A stretch of DNA of 47,787 bases from an uncultured Pelagibacteraceae bacterium (GCA_902528135.1 CABZRS010000008.1:1-47787); one strand, 5' to 3'; positions 9,366-17,954 are shown, counted from the stretch's first letter. Notes: generated from the sequence alone by a model not told the origin. A program made the numbers and translations.

Positions 9366-11137
9366 AATACCCAAAAGAGTACTTACAAGAAATAAAAACT
9401 AGGTTAAAAATTTCAACTGTAGTTTCCAAAACTGTAAGTTTAAAAAAAAGAGGTAAGGAATATGTTGGTCTGTCACCATTTAAAACAGAAAAAACACCCT
9501 CTTTCACAGTTAATGACGAAAAAGAATTTTATCATTGCTTTAGTACAGCAGAGCATGGGAATATTTTTGATTTTGTGATGAAAACCCAAAATTTTAAATT
9601 TGGTGAGTCAGTCAAATATTTGGCAAATTTAGCGGGAATGAGACCTTATACATTTTCGAAAGAAGATGAGATTAGAGAAGAAAAGTGGAATAAGTATAAA
9701 TTGATATATGCAAGATATGTTGAATTTTATCATAATGATCTTTTAAAAAACCCTTTAGCTAAAGAAGCAAAGGCTTATTTAAAAAATAGAAGTTTAACTA
9801 TTGATGAAGTAAAGAAATTTAAAATTGGATATGTTTCAAATGACCAAAACTTTAAAGAAGATATTTTTAGGGAATTTAATGAAAGTGAAATCAAAGAAAC
9901 AGGATTATTTTATTTTGACGAAAATAAAAAAAAATATGTAGAAAGGTTTAGGAATAGAGTAATTTTTCCAATAAACAATATTTCAGGTGAACCGATAGCT
10001 CTTGGAGGAAGAATTTTAAAAAATAATAAATATCTTGCTAAGTATATTAATTCACCAGAGACCTCCTTTTTTAAAAAGGGATATAATCTTTATAATCTAG
10101 ATTTTACTAGAAAACTTTCAAACAATATTAACAACATATTTCTTGTTGAAGGTTATATGGATGTTGTAGGTCTTAGTAAAAACAAAGTTGATAATGTCGT
10201 TGCAAATTTAGGAACTTCATTAACCACAAGACAAATATTAACTCTTAATCAATTTTTTCAACACATCATAATTTGCTTTGATGGTGATGAAAGTGGATAT
10301 AAAGCAGCTTTAAGAGCAGCAGAAAACTCAATTATTGAATTAAAACCTGAAAAAGAAATTTCATTTTTATTTTTACCTGACAAACATGATCCAGATAGTT
10401 TTGTTAATGAAAAGGGAAAGGATTTTTTTGAGGATTTTTCTGAGAGTAATTCAGTCCCTATTCATAAATTTATATTTACTCATTACTCAAAAGATATCGA
10501 TGATAATCCTTCATCACGAGCTATTTTTGAAAAAAAACTAAGAGGAATTGCATTAACTATTAAAGATGAATTCATTAGAAAGTATGTGCTTGAATATTTT
10601 CTTGAAAAAGTGTCTAAATTAACACCAAACACAAACTTTAAATATAAAAAAAATTACTTTAAGCCTACAAAATTGCTTAAATCGACACAAAACTATTATA
10701 ATGAGACAAAGTCTTTAAGGGCTATAGATATTAAAGAATTTTCTTTTTTATACATTTTATTGAAAAAACCTGAACTTATTAAAGATAATTTAAATTTAAT
10801 TGAGAATGTAAAATTATTTAGCAATGAAAATAAATTATTATTTGAAGAAATTGTTAATCAAACTAATAATTTTGAAAATACTGATATTCAAAGTTTAAAA
10901 ATTGATAAAAGTCTGATAGATAGGGTTTTAAAATATGCATCTATTAAACATATATTAGTTAAAAACTTTAAGAATGATCAAAAAATTCTTGAAATTTTAT
11001 CTGAACTAATAAGAGATCTTAAAAATTACGAGCTAGAATTAAGAATAACAGATTTAGAATCAAGATTTTCAAAGGATTTAAGCGAAGCAACATTTAATGA
11101 GTTAAAAGAGCTTAAAAAACTGCAAAAAACGAATTAA
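9362..11137 (+). CDS. dnaG: DNA primase
   Basis: A 591-residue replicative primase that makes RNA primers at the fork. It has the N-terminal CHC2-type domain (about 1-100), the TOPRIM core with EGYMDVVGL and FDGDESG (about residues 262-315), and a C-terminal region expected to bind the DnaB helicase. The zinc ribbon is altered: where the family consensus has CPFH...HCFGC, this protein has SPFK (S38, K41) and HCFST (C59, T62), leaving one of four ligands. The surrounding EKTPSF and HGNIFDF stretches are intact, so the fold is probably kept without zinc. It overlaps yqeY by 4 bases and precedes rpoD by 64. Confidence 0.95.
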   Translation: MKYPKEYLQEIKTRLKISTVVSKTVSLKKRGKEYVGLSPFKTEKTPSFTVNDEKEFYHCFSTAEHGNIFDFVMKTQNFKFGESVKYLANLAGMRPYTFSKEDEIREEKWNKYKLIYARYVEFYHNDLLKNPLAKEAKAYLKNRSLTIDEVKKFKIGYVSNDQNFKEDIFREFNESEIKETGLFYFDENKKKYVERFRNRVIFPINNISGEPIALGGRILKNNKYLAKYINSPETSFFKKGYNLYNLDFTRKLSNNINNIFLVEGYMDVVGLSKNKVDNVVANLGTSLTTRQILTLNQFFQHIIICFDGDESGYKAALRAAENSIIELKPEKEISFLFLPDKHDPDSFVNEKGKDFFEDFSESNSVPIHKFIFTHYSKDIDDNPSSRAIFEKKLRGIALTIKDEFIRKYVLEYFLEKVSKLTPNTNFKYKKNYFKPTKLLKSTQNYYNETKSLRAIDIKEFSFLYILLKKPELIKDNLNLIENVKLFSNENKLLFEEIVNQTNNFENTDIQSLKIDKSLIDRVLKYASIKHILVKNFKNDQKILEILSELIRDLKNYELELRITDLESRFSKDLSEATFNELKELKKLQKTN

Positions 11138-11201
11138 ATTTAAACCAGAATCACATAGATTTTTTTAATTTTAGTATTATATACATTCAGAACTTTTTAT
11201 T

Positions 11202-13037
11202 GTGGAACGTATAATTACAAAATCATTTGCAAGATTGATGGGCAGAGGTGTCCATAGAGGATTTATAACTTATGAGGAGCTAAATAAATCTTTAGGAAAG
11301 AGAAATCTATCTAACGAAAACTTGGAGCAAGCATTTATTCATATTATTGATGAAAACATTGTATTGGTTGAAAAAAAGGCTGACTTTAAAGTTTTACGAA
11401 AAAAAGAAAATGGATCAAAGGAGGAAGGCAAGGCTACAGAAAAAAGTGATGATCCTATAAGAATGTATCTTAGAGAAATGGGGGGTGTTGAACTTCTCTC
11501 TAGAGAAGGTGAAATAGCTATTGCCAAAAGAATAGAAGCTGGAAAAGATGTGATGCTAAATGCTCTTTCCCAAAGTCCAATTACTGCACAACAGTTCTTT
11601 GAGTGGAATGAAAAACTGCAGAACAATGAAATTTTAGTTAGAGAAATAATAGATATCGATACAAATTATATGGAAGATGAAGACACTGGTCAAAGTGCTA
11701 AACAAAAGAAGTCAGATGACAAAAGTGACAATGAAAATGAAGAAGAGACAAATAATGCTGATGATGATGAGTTTAATCCAACTCTTGCAGCTATGGAAAA
11801 TGAGATAAAACCAAAAGTTTTAGAAACTGTTTATAATTTAACTAAAGAATATAATAAGCTAATAAAATACCAAAATGAGAAATTAGAATGTGTTCTTTCA
11901 TCTAAACAATTCTCAAATTCAAAAGAAAAAAATTATAAGAAGGTTGTTGATGATATTTTAGAAAACATTAAAACATTACAATTATCTCCATCAGTGTTAG
12001 AAGAACTAGTTCAAAAACACTATATAGAAAATCGTAAGATAATATCTCTAGAAGGCAATCTTTTGAGGTTTGCACTTAATGAAAAAATATCAAGAGATGA
12101 ATTTATCAAATTTTATGTAGGAAATGAAATTAATCCTAATCTAAAAAGTTTCTTGGATACAAACGACACTTGGAAAAAGTTTTTTCAAAAACATAAAATA
12201 GAATTTAAAAATATTAGAGATAGATTAATCGAAATTAGTAATAAACTGGGAATATCTGTAACAGAATATAAGCAGTTAGTAAGTAGAGTACAAAAAGGAG
12301 AAAAGGAATCACGAATTGCTAAAAAAGAGATGGTAGAGGCAAACCTTAGATTGGTTATCTCAATTGCAAAAAAATATACTAACAGAGGTTTACAATTTTT
12401 AGATTTAATTCAAGAGGGAAACATTGGATTAATGAAAGCAGTTGATAAGTTTGAGTATAGAAGAGGTTATAAGTTTTCAACATATGCAACTTGGTGGATT
12501 AGACAAGCCATTACAAGATCAATAGCAGATCAGGCTAGAACTATAAGAATTCCAGTTCACATGATAGAAACAATTAACAAAATAGTAAGAACTCAGCGTT
12601 TGATTTTAAGTGAATTCGGAAGGGAAGCCACCCCTGAAGAATTAGCAAAAAAACTAAGAATGCCATTAGAAAAAGTAAGAAAAGTTTTAAAAATTTCAAA
12701 GGAGCCAGTGTCACTTGAAAAACCAGTTGGTGACGAGGAAGATAGCAGTTTAGGTGATTTTATCGAGGATACAAAAGCATTAGCACCACTTGAGCAAGCT
12801 ATAAAATCAAACTTGAGTGAAGCTACTACAAAAATACTTTCAACTCTAACACCGAGAGAAGAAAGAGTTCTGAGAATGAGATTTGGAGTAGGCATGAACA
12901 CAGATCATACATTAGAAGAGGTTGGATTACAGTTTTCTGTAACAAGAGAAAGAATTCGACAAATAGAAGCAAAGGCACTCAGAAAATTGAAGCATCCAAG
13001 TAGATCTAAACAATTAAAAAGTTTCTTAGAAAGTTAA
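11202..13037 (+). CDS. rpoD: RNA polymerase primary sigma factor (sigma-70)
   Basis: A 611-residue housekeeping sigma factor. It contains a region 1.1-like N-terminus ([11 protein letters not shown]), region 1.2 ([11 protein letters not shown]), an acidic non-conserved insert rich in D, E and N (about 160-190), region 2 with the -10-recognising [17 protein letters not shown], region 3 (RIPVHM), and region 4 with [13 protein letters not shown] and the helix-turn-helix [18 protein letters not shown]. Translation must start at GTG 11202, because an in-frame TAA lies at 11166 and no ATG follows it. AT-rich candidates such as TATTAT near 11176 precede it, so it may have its own promoter besides read-through from dnaG. 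Confidence 0.97.
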   Translation: MERIITKSFARLMGRGVHRGFITYEELNKSLGKRNLSNENLEQAFIHIIDENIVLVEKKADFKVLRKKENGSKEEGKATEKSDDPIRMYLREMGGVELLSREGEIAIAKRIEAGKDVMLNALSQSPITAQQFFEWNEKLQNNEILVREIIDIDTNYMEDEDTGQSAKQKKSDDKSDNENEEETNNADDDEFNPTLAAMENEIKPKVLETVYNLTKEYNKLIKYQNEKLECVLSSKQFSNSKEKNYKKVVDDILENIKTLQLSPSVLEELVQKHYIENRKIISLEGNLLRFALNEKISRDEFIKFYVGNEINPNLKSFLDTNDTWKKFFQKHKIEFKNIRDRLIEISNKLGISVTEYKQLVSRVQKGEKESRIAKKEMVEANLRLVISIAKKYTNRGLQFLDLIQEGNIGLMKAVDKFEYRRGYKFSTYATWWIRQAITRSIADQARTIRIPVHMIETINKIVRTQRLILSEFGREATPEELAKKLRMPLEKVRKVLKISKEPVSLEKPVGDEEDSSLGDFIEDTKALAPLEQAIKSNLSEATTKILSTLTPREERVLRMRFGVGMNTDHTLEEVGLQFSVTRERIRQIEAKALRKLKHPSRSKQLKSFLES

Positions 13038-13038
13038 T

Positions 13039-13113
13039 GGGCCGTTAGCTCAATAGTAGAGTACTGCATTGACATTGCAGGGGTAGTTGGAGCGTAACCA
13101 ACACGGCCCACCA
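13039..13113 (+). tRNA. tRNA-Val (GAC) with atypical D- and T-loops
   Basis: A full cloverleaf is seen: a 7-bp acceptor GGGCCGT/ACGGCCC, a D-stem GCTC/GAGT, an anticodon stem CTGCA/TGCAG with loop TTGACAT (anticodon GAC), a 5-base variable loop, a T-stem GTTGG/CCAAC, discriminator A and an encoded CCA. The T-loop is AGCGTAA instead of TTCRANY, and the 7-base D-loop AATAGTA lacks the GG pair. C56 and G19 seem to be kept, while positions 54, 55, 58 and 18 are changed. It begins one base after the rpoD stop, so it must be cut from the rpoD transcript unless a promoter lies inside rpoD. Confidence 0.85.
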
Positions 13114-13132
13114 ATTAAATGATTATCTTTAA

Positions 13133-13159
13133 TTGATAACTGCTTAAAAATGATATAAT
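13133..13159 (+). promoter_or_regulatory. Candidate promoter of the CAT-anticodon tRNA
   Basis: A perfect -10 TATAAT (13154-13159) is preceded by TG one base upstream, making an extended -10. TTGATA (13133-13138) is a good -35 but with a short 15-base spacer. Start near 13166 would leave about 8 bases of 5' leader before the tRNA. Confidence 0.55.
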
Positions 13160-13173
13160 TAAGTTAATCTTTT

Positions 13174-13247
13174 GGGCCTGTAGCTCAGTTGGTTAGAGCA
13201 GTACACTCATAATGTATTGGTCCCAGGTTCGAGTCCTGGCGGGCCCA
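13174..13247 (+). tRNA. tRNA with CAT anticodon (tRNA-Ile2 or elongator tRNA-Met)
   Basis: Cloverleaf: acceptor GGGCCTG/CGGGCCC, D-arm GCTCAGTTGGTTAGAGC, anticodon stem GTACA/TGTAT around loop CTCATAA (anticodon CAT), and a normal T-loop TTCGAGT. The last bases read ACCG, so the full CCA tail is not encoded. The CTCATAA loop and the following TTGGTC resemble tRNA-Ile2, whose C34 becomes lysidine to read AUA, a codon heavily used here; elongator Met cannot be excluded. The three G-C pairs at the start of the acceptor argue against initiator tRNA. It ends 3 bases from the convergent mlaC stop. Confidence 0.88.
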
Positions 13248-13250
13248 CCG

Positions 13251-13841
13251 TTACTTAATTATAAATTCTTCAAGAGATTTAAAAAGAAAATTAATATCCC
13301 CCTCGTTATTTTGTAGTATAGATCTAAACTCTTCCTTTTGAGTTCTTGCCAAACTTAATCCCTCAACAATAAGATCTCTAATTAATGGCCTTTCAGGATT
13401 TTTCGTGTAAATTCTCCAATCTATTTTTATTTCTGGATTTTTTGATGTGGCTTCTAAAACTGTATTTACAATTGTATATTTCTCATTAATTTTTTTTTCA
13501 GACACAATATTTATTTTAGGATCTGAGTAATCCACTAACCTGCTTGAAAAACTTTTTAAGAAGTAACTTTTAAATAATTTTCTATATTTAATTTTTTGAT
13601 TTTCATTAAGACTTTTTCGATACTTCCCAAGTGTATACATCCCAATTCCATCTATATCTACACTTCTTTCTGCTATATCATTTAATCTTATTATTTTAGA
13701 TTCAACTGGATCAGAACTTGATAAAATTATTGAAGCTTCATTAACTATTTCATTTATTAATTTACCTGGCTCTTTAGCTTCTATAGGGATGATAAGAACA
13801 GCTATCAGAAATATTAGTGTAATGAATTTGGCTTTGAACAT
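13251..13841 (-). CDS. mlaC: MlaC-type periplasmic phospholipid-binding protein
   Basis: A 196-residue secreted protein of the MlaC/Ttg2D family, which shuttles phospholipids between outer-membrane MlaA and the inner-membrane MlaFEDB transporter. Residues 1-22 form a signal peptide (hydrophobic LIFLIAVLIIPIEA, then AKEP). Family-like segments are YTLGKYRKSLNENQKIKYRKLFKSYF, the IDWRIY strand and IRDLIVEGLSLARTQKEEFRSIL. It follows mlaA after 6 bases, so the two form one unit. The other Mla genes are not in the window. Confidence 0.88.
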   Translation of the reverse strand: MFKAKFITLIFLIAVLIIPIEAKEPGKLINEIVNEASIILSSSDPVESKIIRLNDIAERSVDIDGIGMYTLGKYRKSLNENQKIKYRKLFKSYFLKSFSSRLVDYSDPKINIVSEKKINEKYTIVNTVLEATSKNPEIKIDWRIYTKNPERPLIRDLIVEGLSLARTQKEEFRSILQNNEGDINFLFKSLEEFIIK

Positions 13842-13847
13842 TAATAA

Positions 13848-14651
13848 CTATTGGGTATCTATTTCTTCCCAATCATCATCATTCATAGTCTCTGTTGTTT
13901 CATCCGAGTTTAGAATTTTTCTTTTTCTGTCTTGAAGATATAAACTCCTAACTGAAGCATATAAGTCCATGGAATTATTCTCAAGACTATTGAAAGCTTC
14001 TAGGTTTTTGGCTCTAAAATCTATGCCAGCAGTCAGTCTCGAATAATAATAATCGGAATTTTCAAAGTATTTAGTATCATTAGCTATTGTAACATTATAC
14101 CATGCATCACCACCTCCAAAATTAGCTAATGAGCCAATTGTATCTCTTACTGTTGTCGGACCAAGCACTGGTAAAACAAAATAACACCCCTCTTTCACAC
14201 CCCAAGTGCCTAGGGTCTGTCCATAATCCTCTTTATCAAGTTTATCTAGTCCATAATATGAAGCTACATCAAAAATTCCAGCAATACCAAGAGTAGTATT
14301 AATTGAAAATCTTAAAGTATTTATTCCAGCCTCTTTAAATTGGCCCTGTAAAATATTATTTGGTATGGTCACAACATTTGACAAATTGCTTAGTGCATTG
14401 CTTGTTCCTGATCTGATTGGTTTAGGCAAGTACCGATAACCTTTCGCCACTGGCTTAAAAAAAATTTTATCTAATCCCTGATTAAATGCAAAAATACCTC
14501 TATTTATAGTTTCAAAACAATCTTTAACTTCGGAGCTTTTATGTTTAGTATTATTATTTAAGTTTATAGTGCCATCTGATCCTGCATAAACATTTAAACT
14601 TAAAGCTTGTGAAATTATCAGAATTAAAAATATTGTTAAAATCTTTTTCAT
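13848..14651 (-). CDS. mlaA: MlaA (VacJ)-family outer-membrane lipid asymmetry protein
   Basis: A 267-residue MlaA/VacJ protein that removes misplaced phospholipids from the outer leaflet. The family core is clear: CFETINRGIFAFNQGLDK (residues about 45-62), PVAKGYRYLPKPIR, NILQGQFKEAG, GIAGIFDVASYYGL, DYGQTLGTWGVKEGCYFVLPVLGP and RDTIGSL. The N-terminus is a signal peptide ending ...SLNVYAGSDG, but unlike the E. coli lipoprotein it has no lipobox cysteine near the cleavage site. A TATAAT lies about 13 bases upstream of the ATG (leftward) and may serve as its promoter. Confidence 0.9.
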   Translation of the reverse strand: MKKILTIFLILIISQALSLNVYAGSDGTINLNNNTKHKSSEVKDCFETINRGIFAFNQGLDKIFFKPVAKGYRYLPKPIRSGTSNALSNLSNVVTIPNNILQGQFKEAGINTLRFSINTTLGIAGIFDVASYYGLDKLDKEDYGQTLGTWGVKEGCYFVLPVLGPTTVRDTIGSLANFGGGDAWYNVTIANDTKYFENSDYYYSRLTAGIDFRAKNLEAFNSLENNSMDLYASVRSLYLQDRKRKILNSDETTETMNDDDWEEIDTQ

Positions 14652-14727
14652 TAAAGCCGTTTATATTATATCTTCTACTTAAATAAAGATTTAATTGTTT
14701 GAAATAATGCAGAAAAATGTTGAAAAA

Positions 14728-15441
14728 ATGACTATTAATTATTCTCCCAATTTTGATCTCCAAAAAAGAGATAAAAATAAAATAAAGTATTTAATTTATC
14801 ATTATACAGGTATGAAAAGCGAGAAATTAGCAATTAAAAAGCTCATTAGTTTTAATTCTAACGTAAGTTGTCATTATTATATAACAACATCAGGAAAACT
14901 AATTCAAATGGTTCCAAACCTATATGTAGCCTGGCATGCTGGCAAATCAAACTGGAAAAATCATAAGTCTCTAAATTACAATTCGATAGGTATTGAAATT
15001 TCAAATCCTGGTCATAAATATGGTTACAGAAAATTTAATAACAATCAGATAAAATCTTTAATTAAAATTTCAAATAAATTAATTAAAAAGTATAAAATCC
15101 ATAAAAAAAATATTCTAGGTCACTCAGATATTGCTCCTTTAAGAAAAATTGATCCTGGAGAAAAATTTCCTTGGAAACTTTTAAGTAAAAAGAAAATTGG
15201 AATTTGGCATAATTTAAATTCAAAAATGCTTAAGTCTTTTAGAGAAAAAAATACAGAATTAAATTTGCATAAATTTATTATTTATCTAAAAAAAATAGGG
15301 TATCATACAGAATACTCTAACTTTAACGAATATAAAAAAATTATAAAAATCTTTCAGATGAGGTTCAGACCCGAGCTGGTTAATGGAAAGTTAGATTTAG
15401 AATGTTATAAAATCGCAAAATCCCTTTATAATCTTCAATAA
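14728..15441 (+). CDS. N-acetylmuramoyl-L-alanine amidase (amidase_2, AmiD/AmpD-like)
   Basis: A 237-residue zinc amidase that cuts between MurNAc and L-alanine. Zinc ligands are the histidine in IYHYTGM, the histidine in LGHSDIAP and the aspartate in KIDPGEKFPW. The C-terminal 60 residues (IGYHTEYSNFNEYKKIIKIFQMRFRP) resemble a peptidoglycan-binding helical domain. I chose ATG 14728 (MTINYSPNFD), the start typical of this family; ATG 14707 and TTG 14695 are alternatives. No signal peptide or lipobox is seen with any of them, so a cytoplasmic AmpD-like recycling role is as likely as the outer-membrane AmiD role. Confidence 0.88.
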   Translation: MTINYSPNFDLQKRDKNKIKYLIYHYTGMKSEKLAIKKLISFNSNVSCHYYITTSGKLIQMVPNLYVAWHAGKSNWKNHKSLNYNSIGIEISNPGHKYGYRKFNNNQIKSLIKISNKLIKKYKIHKKNILGHSDIAPLRKIDPGEKFPWKLLSKKKIGIWHNLNSKMLKSFREKNTELNLHKFIIYLKKIGYHTEYSNFNEYKKIIKIFQMRFRPELVNGKLDLECYKIAKSLYNLQ

Positions 15442-15468
15442 TAAATAATTGATCTTTAGAAAAATTTT

Positions 15469-15474
15469 TATATT
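15469..15474 (+). promoter_or_regulatory. Candidate -10 of rnpB
   Basis: TATATT ends 6 bases before the first base of the RNase P RNA P1 helix, the right distance for transcription start at 15481. TTGATC at 15449-15454 is a possible -35, though with a short 14-base spacer. An alternative -10, TATTGT (15471-15476), would give 16 bases. Confidence 0.4.
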
Positions 15475-15480
15475 GTTCAG

Positions 15481-15840
15481 GTGCCAGATAAAAGACTTAT
15501 CACTTTAATTTATTAAAGAGGAAAGTCCGGGCTCTACAAAGACACAGTGCCAGTTAATGGCTGGCGGGGGCAACCCTAGGGATAGTGCCACAGAAAATAA
15601 ACCGCCTTATCAAGGCAAGGGTGAAAAGGTGTGGTAAGAGCACACCGGCTAAGTTGGTAACAGCTAGTGCATGGAAAACCCCACTGGGAGCAAGACTGAG
15701 TAGAGATGACACAGTTAGAAATAACGAAAAGCAGTCTTTGGCTAGTCATCTGGGTTAGTTGCTTGAGCCTTAAAGTGATTTAAGGCCTAGAGAAATGATA
15801 AGTTTAAATGACAGAACCCGGCTTATATTTTATCTGGCAT
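15481..15840 (+). ncRNA. rnpB: RNase P RNA (M1 RNA, class A)
   Basis: The catalytic RNA of RNase P, which trims tRNA 5' ends. Recognisable conserved parts are GAGGAAAGTCCGGGCT at about 15518, GGGGGCAACCCTAGGGA, the middle region with GGTAACAGCTAGTGCATGGA, and the 3' ACAGAACCCGGCTTAT. The ends pair as helix P1: TGCCAGATAAA at 15482-15492 with TTTATCTGGCA at 15829-15839. It lies between the amidase and mraZ, on the same strand as the dcw cluster. No G+C-rich hairpin plus T-tract terminator was seen after it. Confidence 0.95.
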
Positions 15841-15952
15841 TTACAAGTTAAGAAAAAATTTGAAAAATAATAATTATCTTTGAATAGTAAAAATTAGAAA
15901 CTATTTTTTGAGAACAAAATAAGAATAAATAATTCATTTTACATATTGACGA

Positions 15953-15958
15953 TATAAT
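15953..15958 (+). promoter_or_regulatory. Candidate -10 of the mraZ / dcw promoter
   Basis: A perfect TATAAT. The -35 region about 17 bases upstream (TAATTC) is poor. Transcription would start near 15965, inside the MraZ operator repeats, as expected for autorepression. Confidence 0.5.
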
Positions 15959-15963
15959 ACAAA

Positions 15964-15988
15964 ACCCATATGATCCCATTAAATCCCA
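15964..15988 (-). promoter_or_regulatory. MraZ operator: three TGGGN boxes with 5-base spacers
   Basis: On the + strand the region reads ACCCA-TATGA-TCCCA-TTAAA-TCCCA, i.e. on the - strand TGGGA-N5-TGGGA-N5-TGGGT. Three pentamers at exactly 10-bp pitch match the known E. coli MraZ site (TGGGN repeats separated by 5 bases). They lie just downstream of a TATAAT and 19 bases before the mraZ ATG, so bound MraZ would block transcription start. Confidence 0.8.
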
Positions 15989-16006
15989 AAAAGGAAATTA
16001 TGGATT

Positions 16007-16462
16007 ATGTTTTTATCAACTTACCAAAACAAATTAGACAAAAAAGGAAGGGTGTCAGTGCCTGCTAGTTTTAGAAGCTATCTGTCTAATATGGGATACA
16101 ACGGGATCATATGTTTTCCATCATTTAATAATCAATCAATTGAGGCTTGGCCTCAAGATAGAATTGAAAAAATCTCCAATGCAATAGATACTTTAAATCC
16201 ATTTGAGGATAAGAAAGATTATTTTGCAACCTCAATATTATCAGAAAGTATTAACTTACAATTTGATAGTGAGGGAAGAATTCTCATTACAGAAAAATTA
16301 TTAAGACATGCAAAAATTAAAAATAGCATGCTGTTTGTTGGTCAGGGAAAAACATTCCAAATATGGGAACCAACAAGCTTTGAAAAATTTAGGGTCACTG
16401 CAAGAAAAAAATCTAACATTAATAGAGCTAACCTTAAATGGGAGCAAAAACTTAATAACTAA
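16007..16462 (+). CDS. mraZ: Transcriptional regulator MraZ
   Basis: A 151-residue DNA-binding protein with two AbrB-like MraZ domains, usually a ring-shaped oligomer that represses its own operon. The first copy begins FLSTYQNKLDKKGRVSVPASFR and the second is seen in LQFDSEGRILITEKLLRHAKI. Start ATG 16007 fits the family N-terminus; an earlier ATG at 16000 is out of frame. An AAGGA stands at 15991-15995. The triple operator directly upstream supports autoregulation. It heads the dcw cluster but is followed by ftsZ, not rsmH. Confidence 0.95.
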   Translation: MFLSTYQNKLDKKGRVSVPASFRSYLSNMGYNGIICFPSFNNQSIEAWPQDRIEKISNAIDTLNPFEDKKDYFATSILSESINLQFDSEGRILITEKLLRHAKIKNSMLFVGQGKTFQIWEPTSFEKFRVTARKKSNINRANLKWEQKLNN

Positions 16463-16468
16463 AGGGGG
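16463..16468 (+). promoter_or_regulatory. Strong ribosome binding site of ftsZ
   Basis: AGGGGG sits 4 bases before the ftsZ ATG, beginning one base after the mraZ stop. Most genes of the cluster rely on overlapping stop/start codons, so this G-rich site stands out and fits the high FtsZ output cells need. Confidence 0.6.
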
Positions 16469-16472
16469 ATAA

Positions 16473-17936
16473 ATGACAATTAATTTTAAGGCACCAGACA
16501 TAAAAGAGTTGAAACCAAGAATATTAGTTCTTGGAATTGGAGGAGCAGGAGGTAATGCAATTAATGGAATGATAGAGTCAGGTTTACAAGGAGTAGAGTT
16601 TATAGCTGTAAATACTGATGCTCAAGATTTAAGACTAAGCCATGCACAAACAAAAATCCAGATGGGATTAAATTTAACAAAAGGATTAGGTGCTGGAGCA
16701 AAACTAGATATAGGTGAAGCTGCTGCTGATGAGTCCTTAAATGAAATTGTTAATGTTCTTCAAGGGGCTAACATGGTTTTCATTACTGCTGGAATGGGCG
16801 GTGGAACTGGAACTGGTGCTGCTCATGTTATTGCTCGTGCTGCTAAAGAATTAAATATTCTTACGATTGGAGTTGTTACCCTACCTTTCTTATATGAAGG
16901 TCCTTCAAGAATGAGAAAAGCAAATCAAGGTCTTGAGGAATTAAGAAAACATGTAGATACTATAATTGTAGTTCCAAATCAAAATTTATTTAAAATTGCA
17001 AGTGAGCAGACTACATTTGAAGAATCGTTTTTGTTATCTAATGATGTGTTAAAGCATGGAGTTCAAAGTATCACTGACCTCATGGTAAGACCTGGTTTAA
17101 TAAATTTAGATTTTGCTGATGTTGAAACAGTTATGAGTTCAATGGGTAAGGCCATGATGGGTACTGGTCAAGCTGAAGGTGAAGGTAGAGCAGTTAAAGC
17201 TGCAGAGATGGCTATAAGCAATCCTCTTATAGATGACTACACATTAAAAGGAGCTAAAGGCTTACTAGTCAATATCACTGGAGGAAAAGATCTTAAACTT
17301 TTTGAAGTAGATGAAGCTGTTAATAAAGTTAGAGCTGAAGTAGATCCAGAAGCAGAACTAATAATTGGAGCAATTACAGACGAGAGTCTTGATGGTTTAA
17401 TGCGAGTTTCAATAGTAGCTACTTCTCTGGATGGCCAACAACCAGAGCCGAAATCAGTGATTAATATGGTTCATAGAATACAAAATAGAAATCCTGGATA
17501 TTCTGATTTTTCAAATACAGGGTCTTCTCAAGCGTTTACATTCTCTAACCAAAACAGTTCAATAATAACTAATGGTGCGAATGCGCTTAAAATTGATGAA
17601 GAAGTTAAGGCAGAAACTGAAAGTCACCCGACTTCTGAAATTAATCATTCAGAGGAATCAATAAATTCAACAAATGTTGAAGAGGAAATAAATACTGTCG
17701 AGAAAGAATTATCTACAGCTTCTGAGCAGTCTTTTGAAACAGATGAAAACAACACTTCTCCATCAAATGGATTAGAGAATTTTGATTTTGATGAAGAAAC
17801 ACCTGAACTATTTAATTCTAATGGATCAATTAGTGAAACTGAAGAAGAAACTTCATTAACAACAGAAACAAGCACAACAAGAGAGGAAGAAGACGATTTA
17901 GAAATTCCAGCATTTTTGAGAAGACAAAAAAATTAA
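16473..17936 (+). CDS. ftsZ: Cell division protein FtsZ
   Basis: A 487-residue tubulin homologue that assembles into the cytokinetic Z-ring with GTP. The globular core (about 10-330) has [10 protein letters not shown], the tubulin signature GGGTGTG (109-115), and the T7-loop region. A long acidic, serine/threonine/asparagine-rich linker follows (about 350-470), and the protein ends with the FtsA/ZipA-binding peptide [10 protein letters not shown]. The linker makes it longer than the E. coli protein. It lies between mraZ and rsmH, whereas the usual place, between ftsA and lpxC, holds no ftsZ here. The gene is intact. Confidence 0.98.
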   Translation: MTINFKAPDIKELKPRILVLGIGGAGGNAINGMIESGLQGVEFIAVNTDAQDLRLSHAQTKIQMGLNLTKGLGAGAKLDIGEAAADESLNEIVNVLQGANMVFITAGMGGGTGTGAAHVIARAAKELNILTIGVVTLPFLYEGPSRMRKANQGLEELRKHVDTIIVVPNQNLFKIASEQTTFEESFLLSNDVLKHGVQSITDLMVRPGLINLDFADVETVMSSMGKAMMGTGQAEGEGRAVKAAEMAISNPLIDDYTLKGAKGLLVNITGGKDLKLFEVDEAVNKVRAEVDPEAELIIGAITDESLDGLMRVSIVATSLDGQQPEPKSVINMVHRIQNRNPGYSDFSNTGSSQAFTFSNQNSSIITNGANALKIDEEVKAETESHPTSEINHSEESINSTNVEEEINTVEKELSTASEQSFETDENNTSPSNGLENFDFDEETPELFNSNGSISETEEETSLTTETSTTREEEDDLEIPAFLRRQKN

Positions 17937-17954
17937 TGGTCTTCAAAAAAATAA

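Noticed and set aside
11339-12901. Leftward open frames inside rpoD
   Set aside because: Antisense shadows of a conserved gene with no domain signal and no ribosome binding site.
13039-13113. Calling the tRNA-Val a pseudo-tRNA
   Set aside because: All four stems pair fully, the anticodon loop is canonical and CCA is encoded; only the elbow loops deviate.
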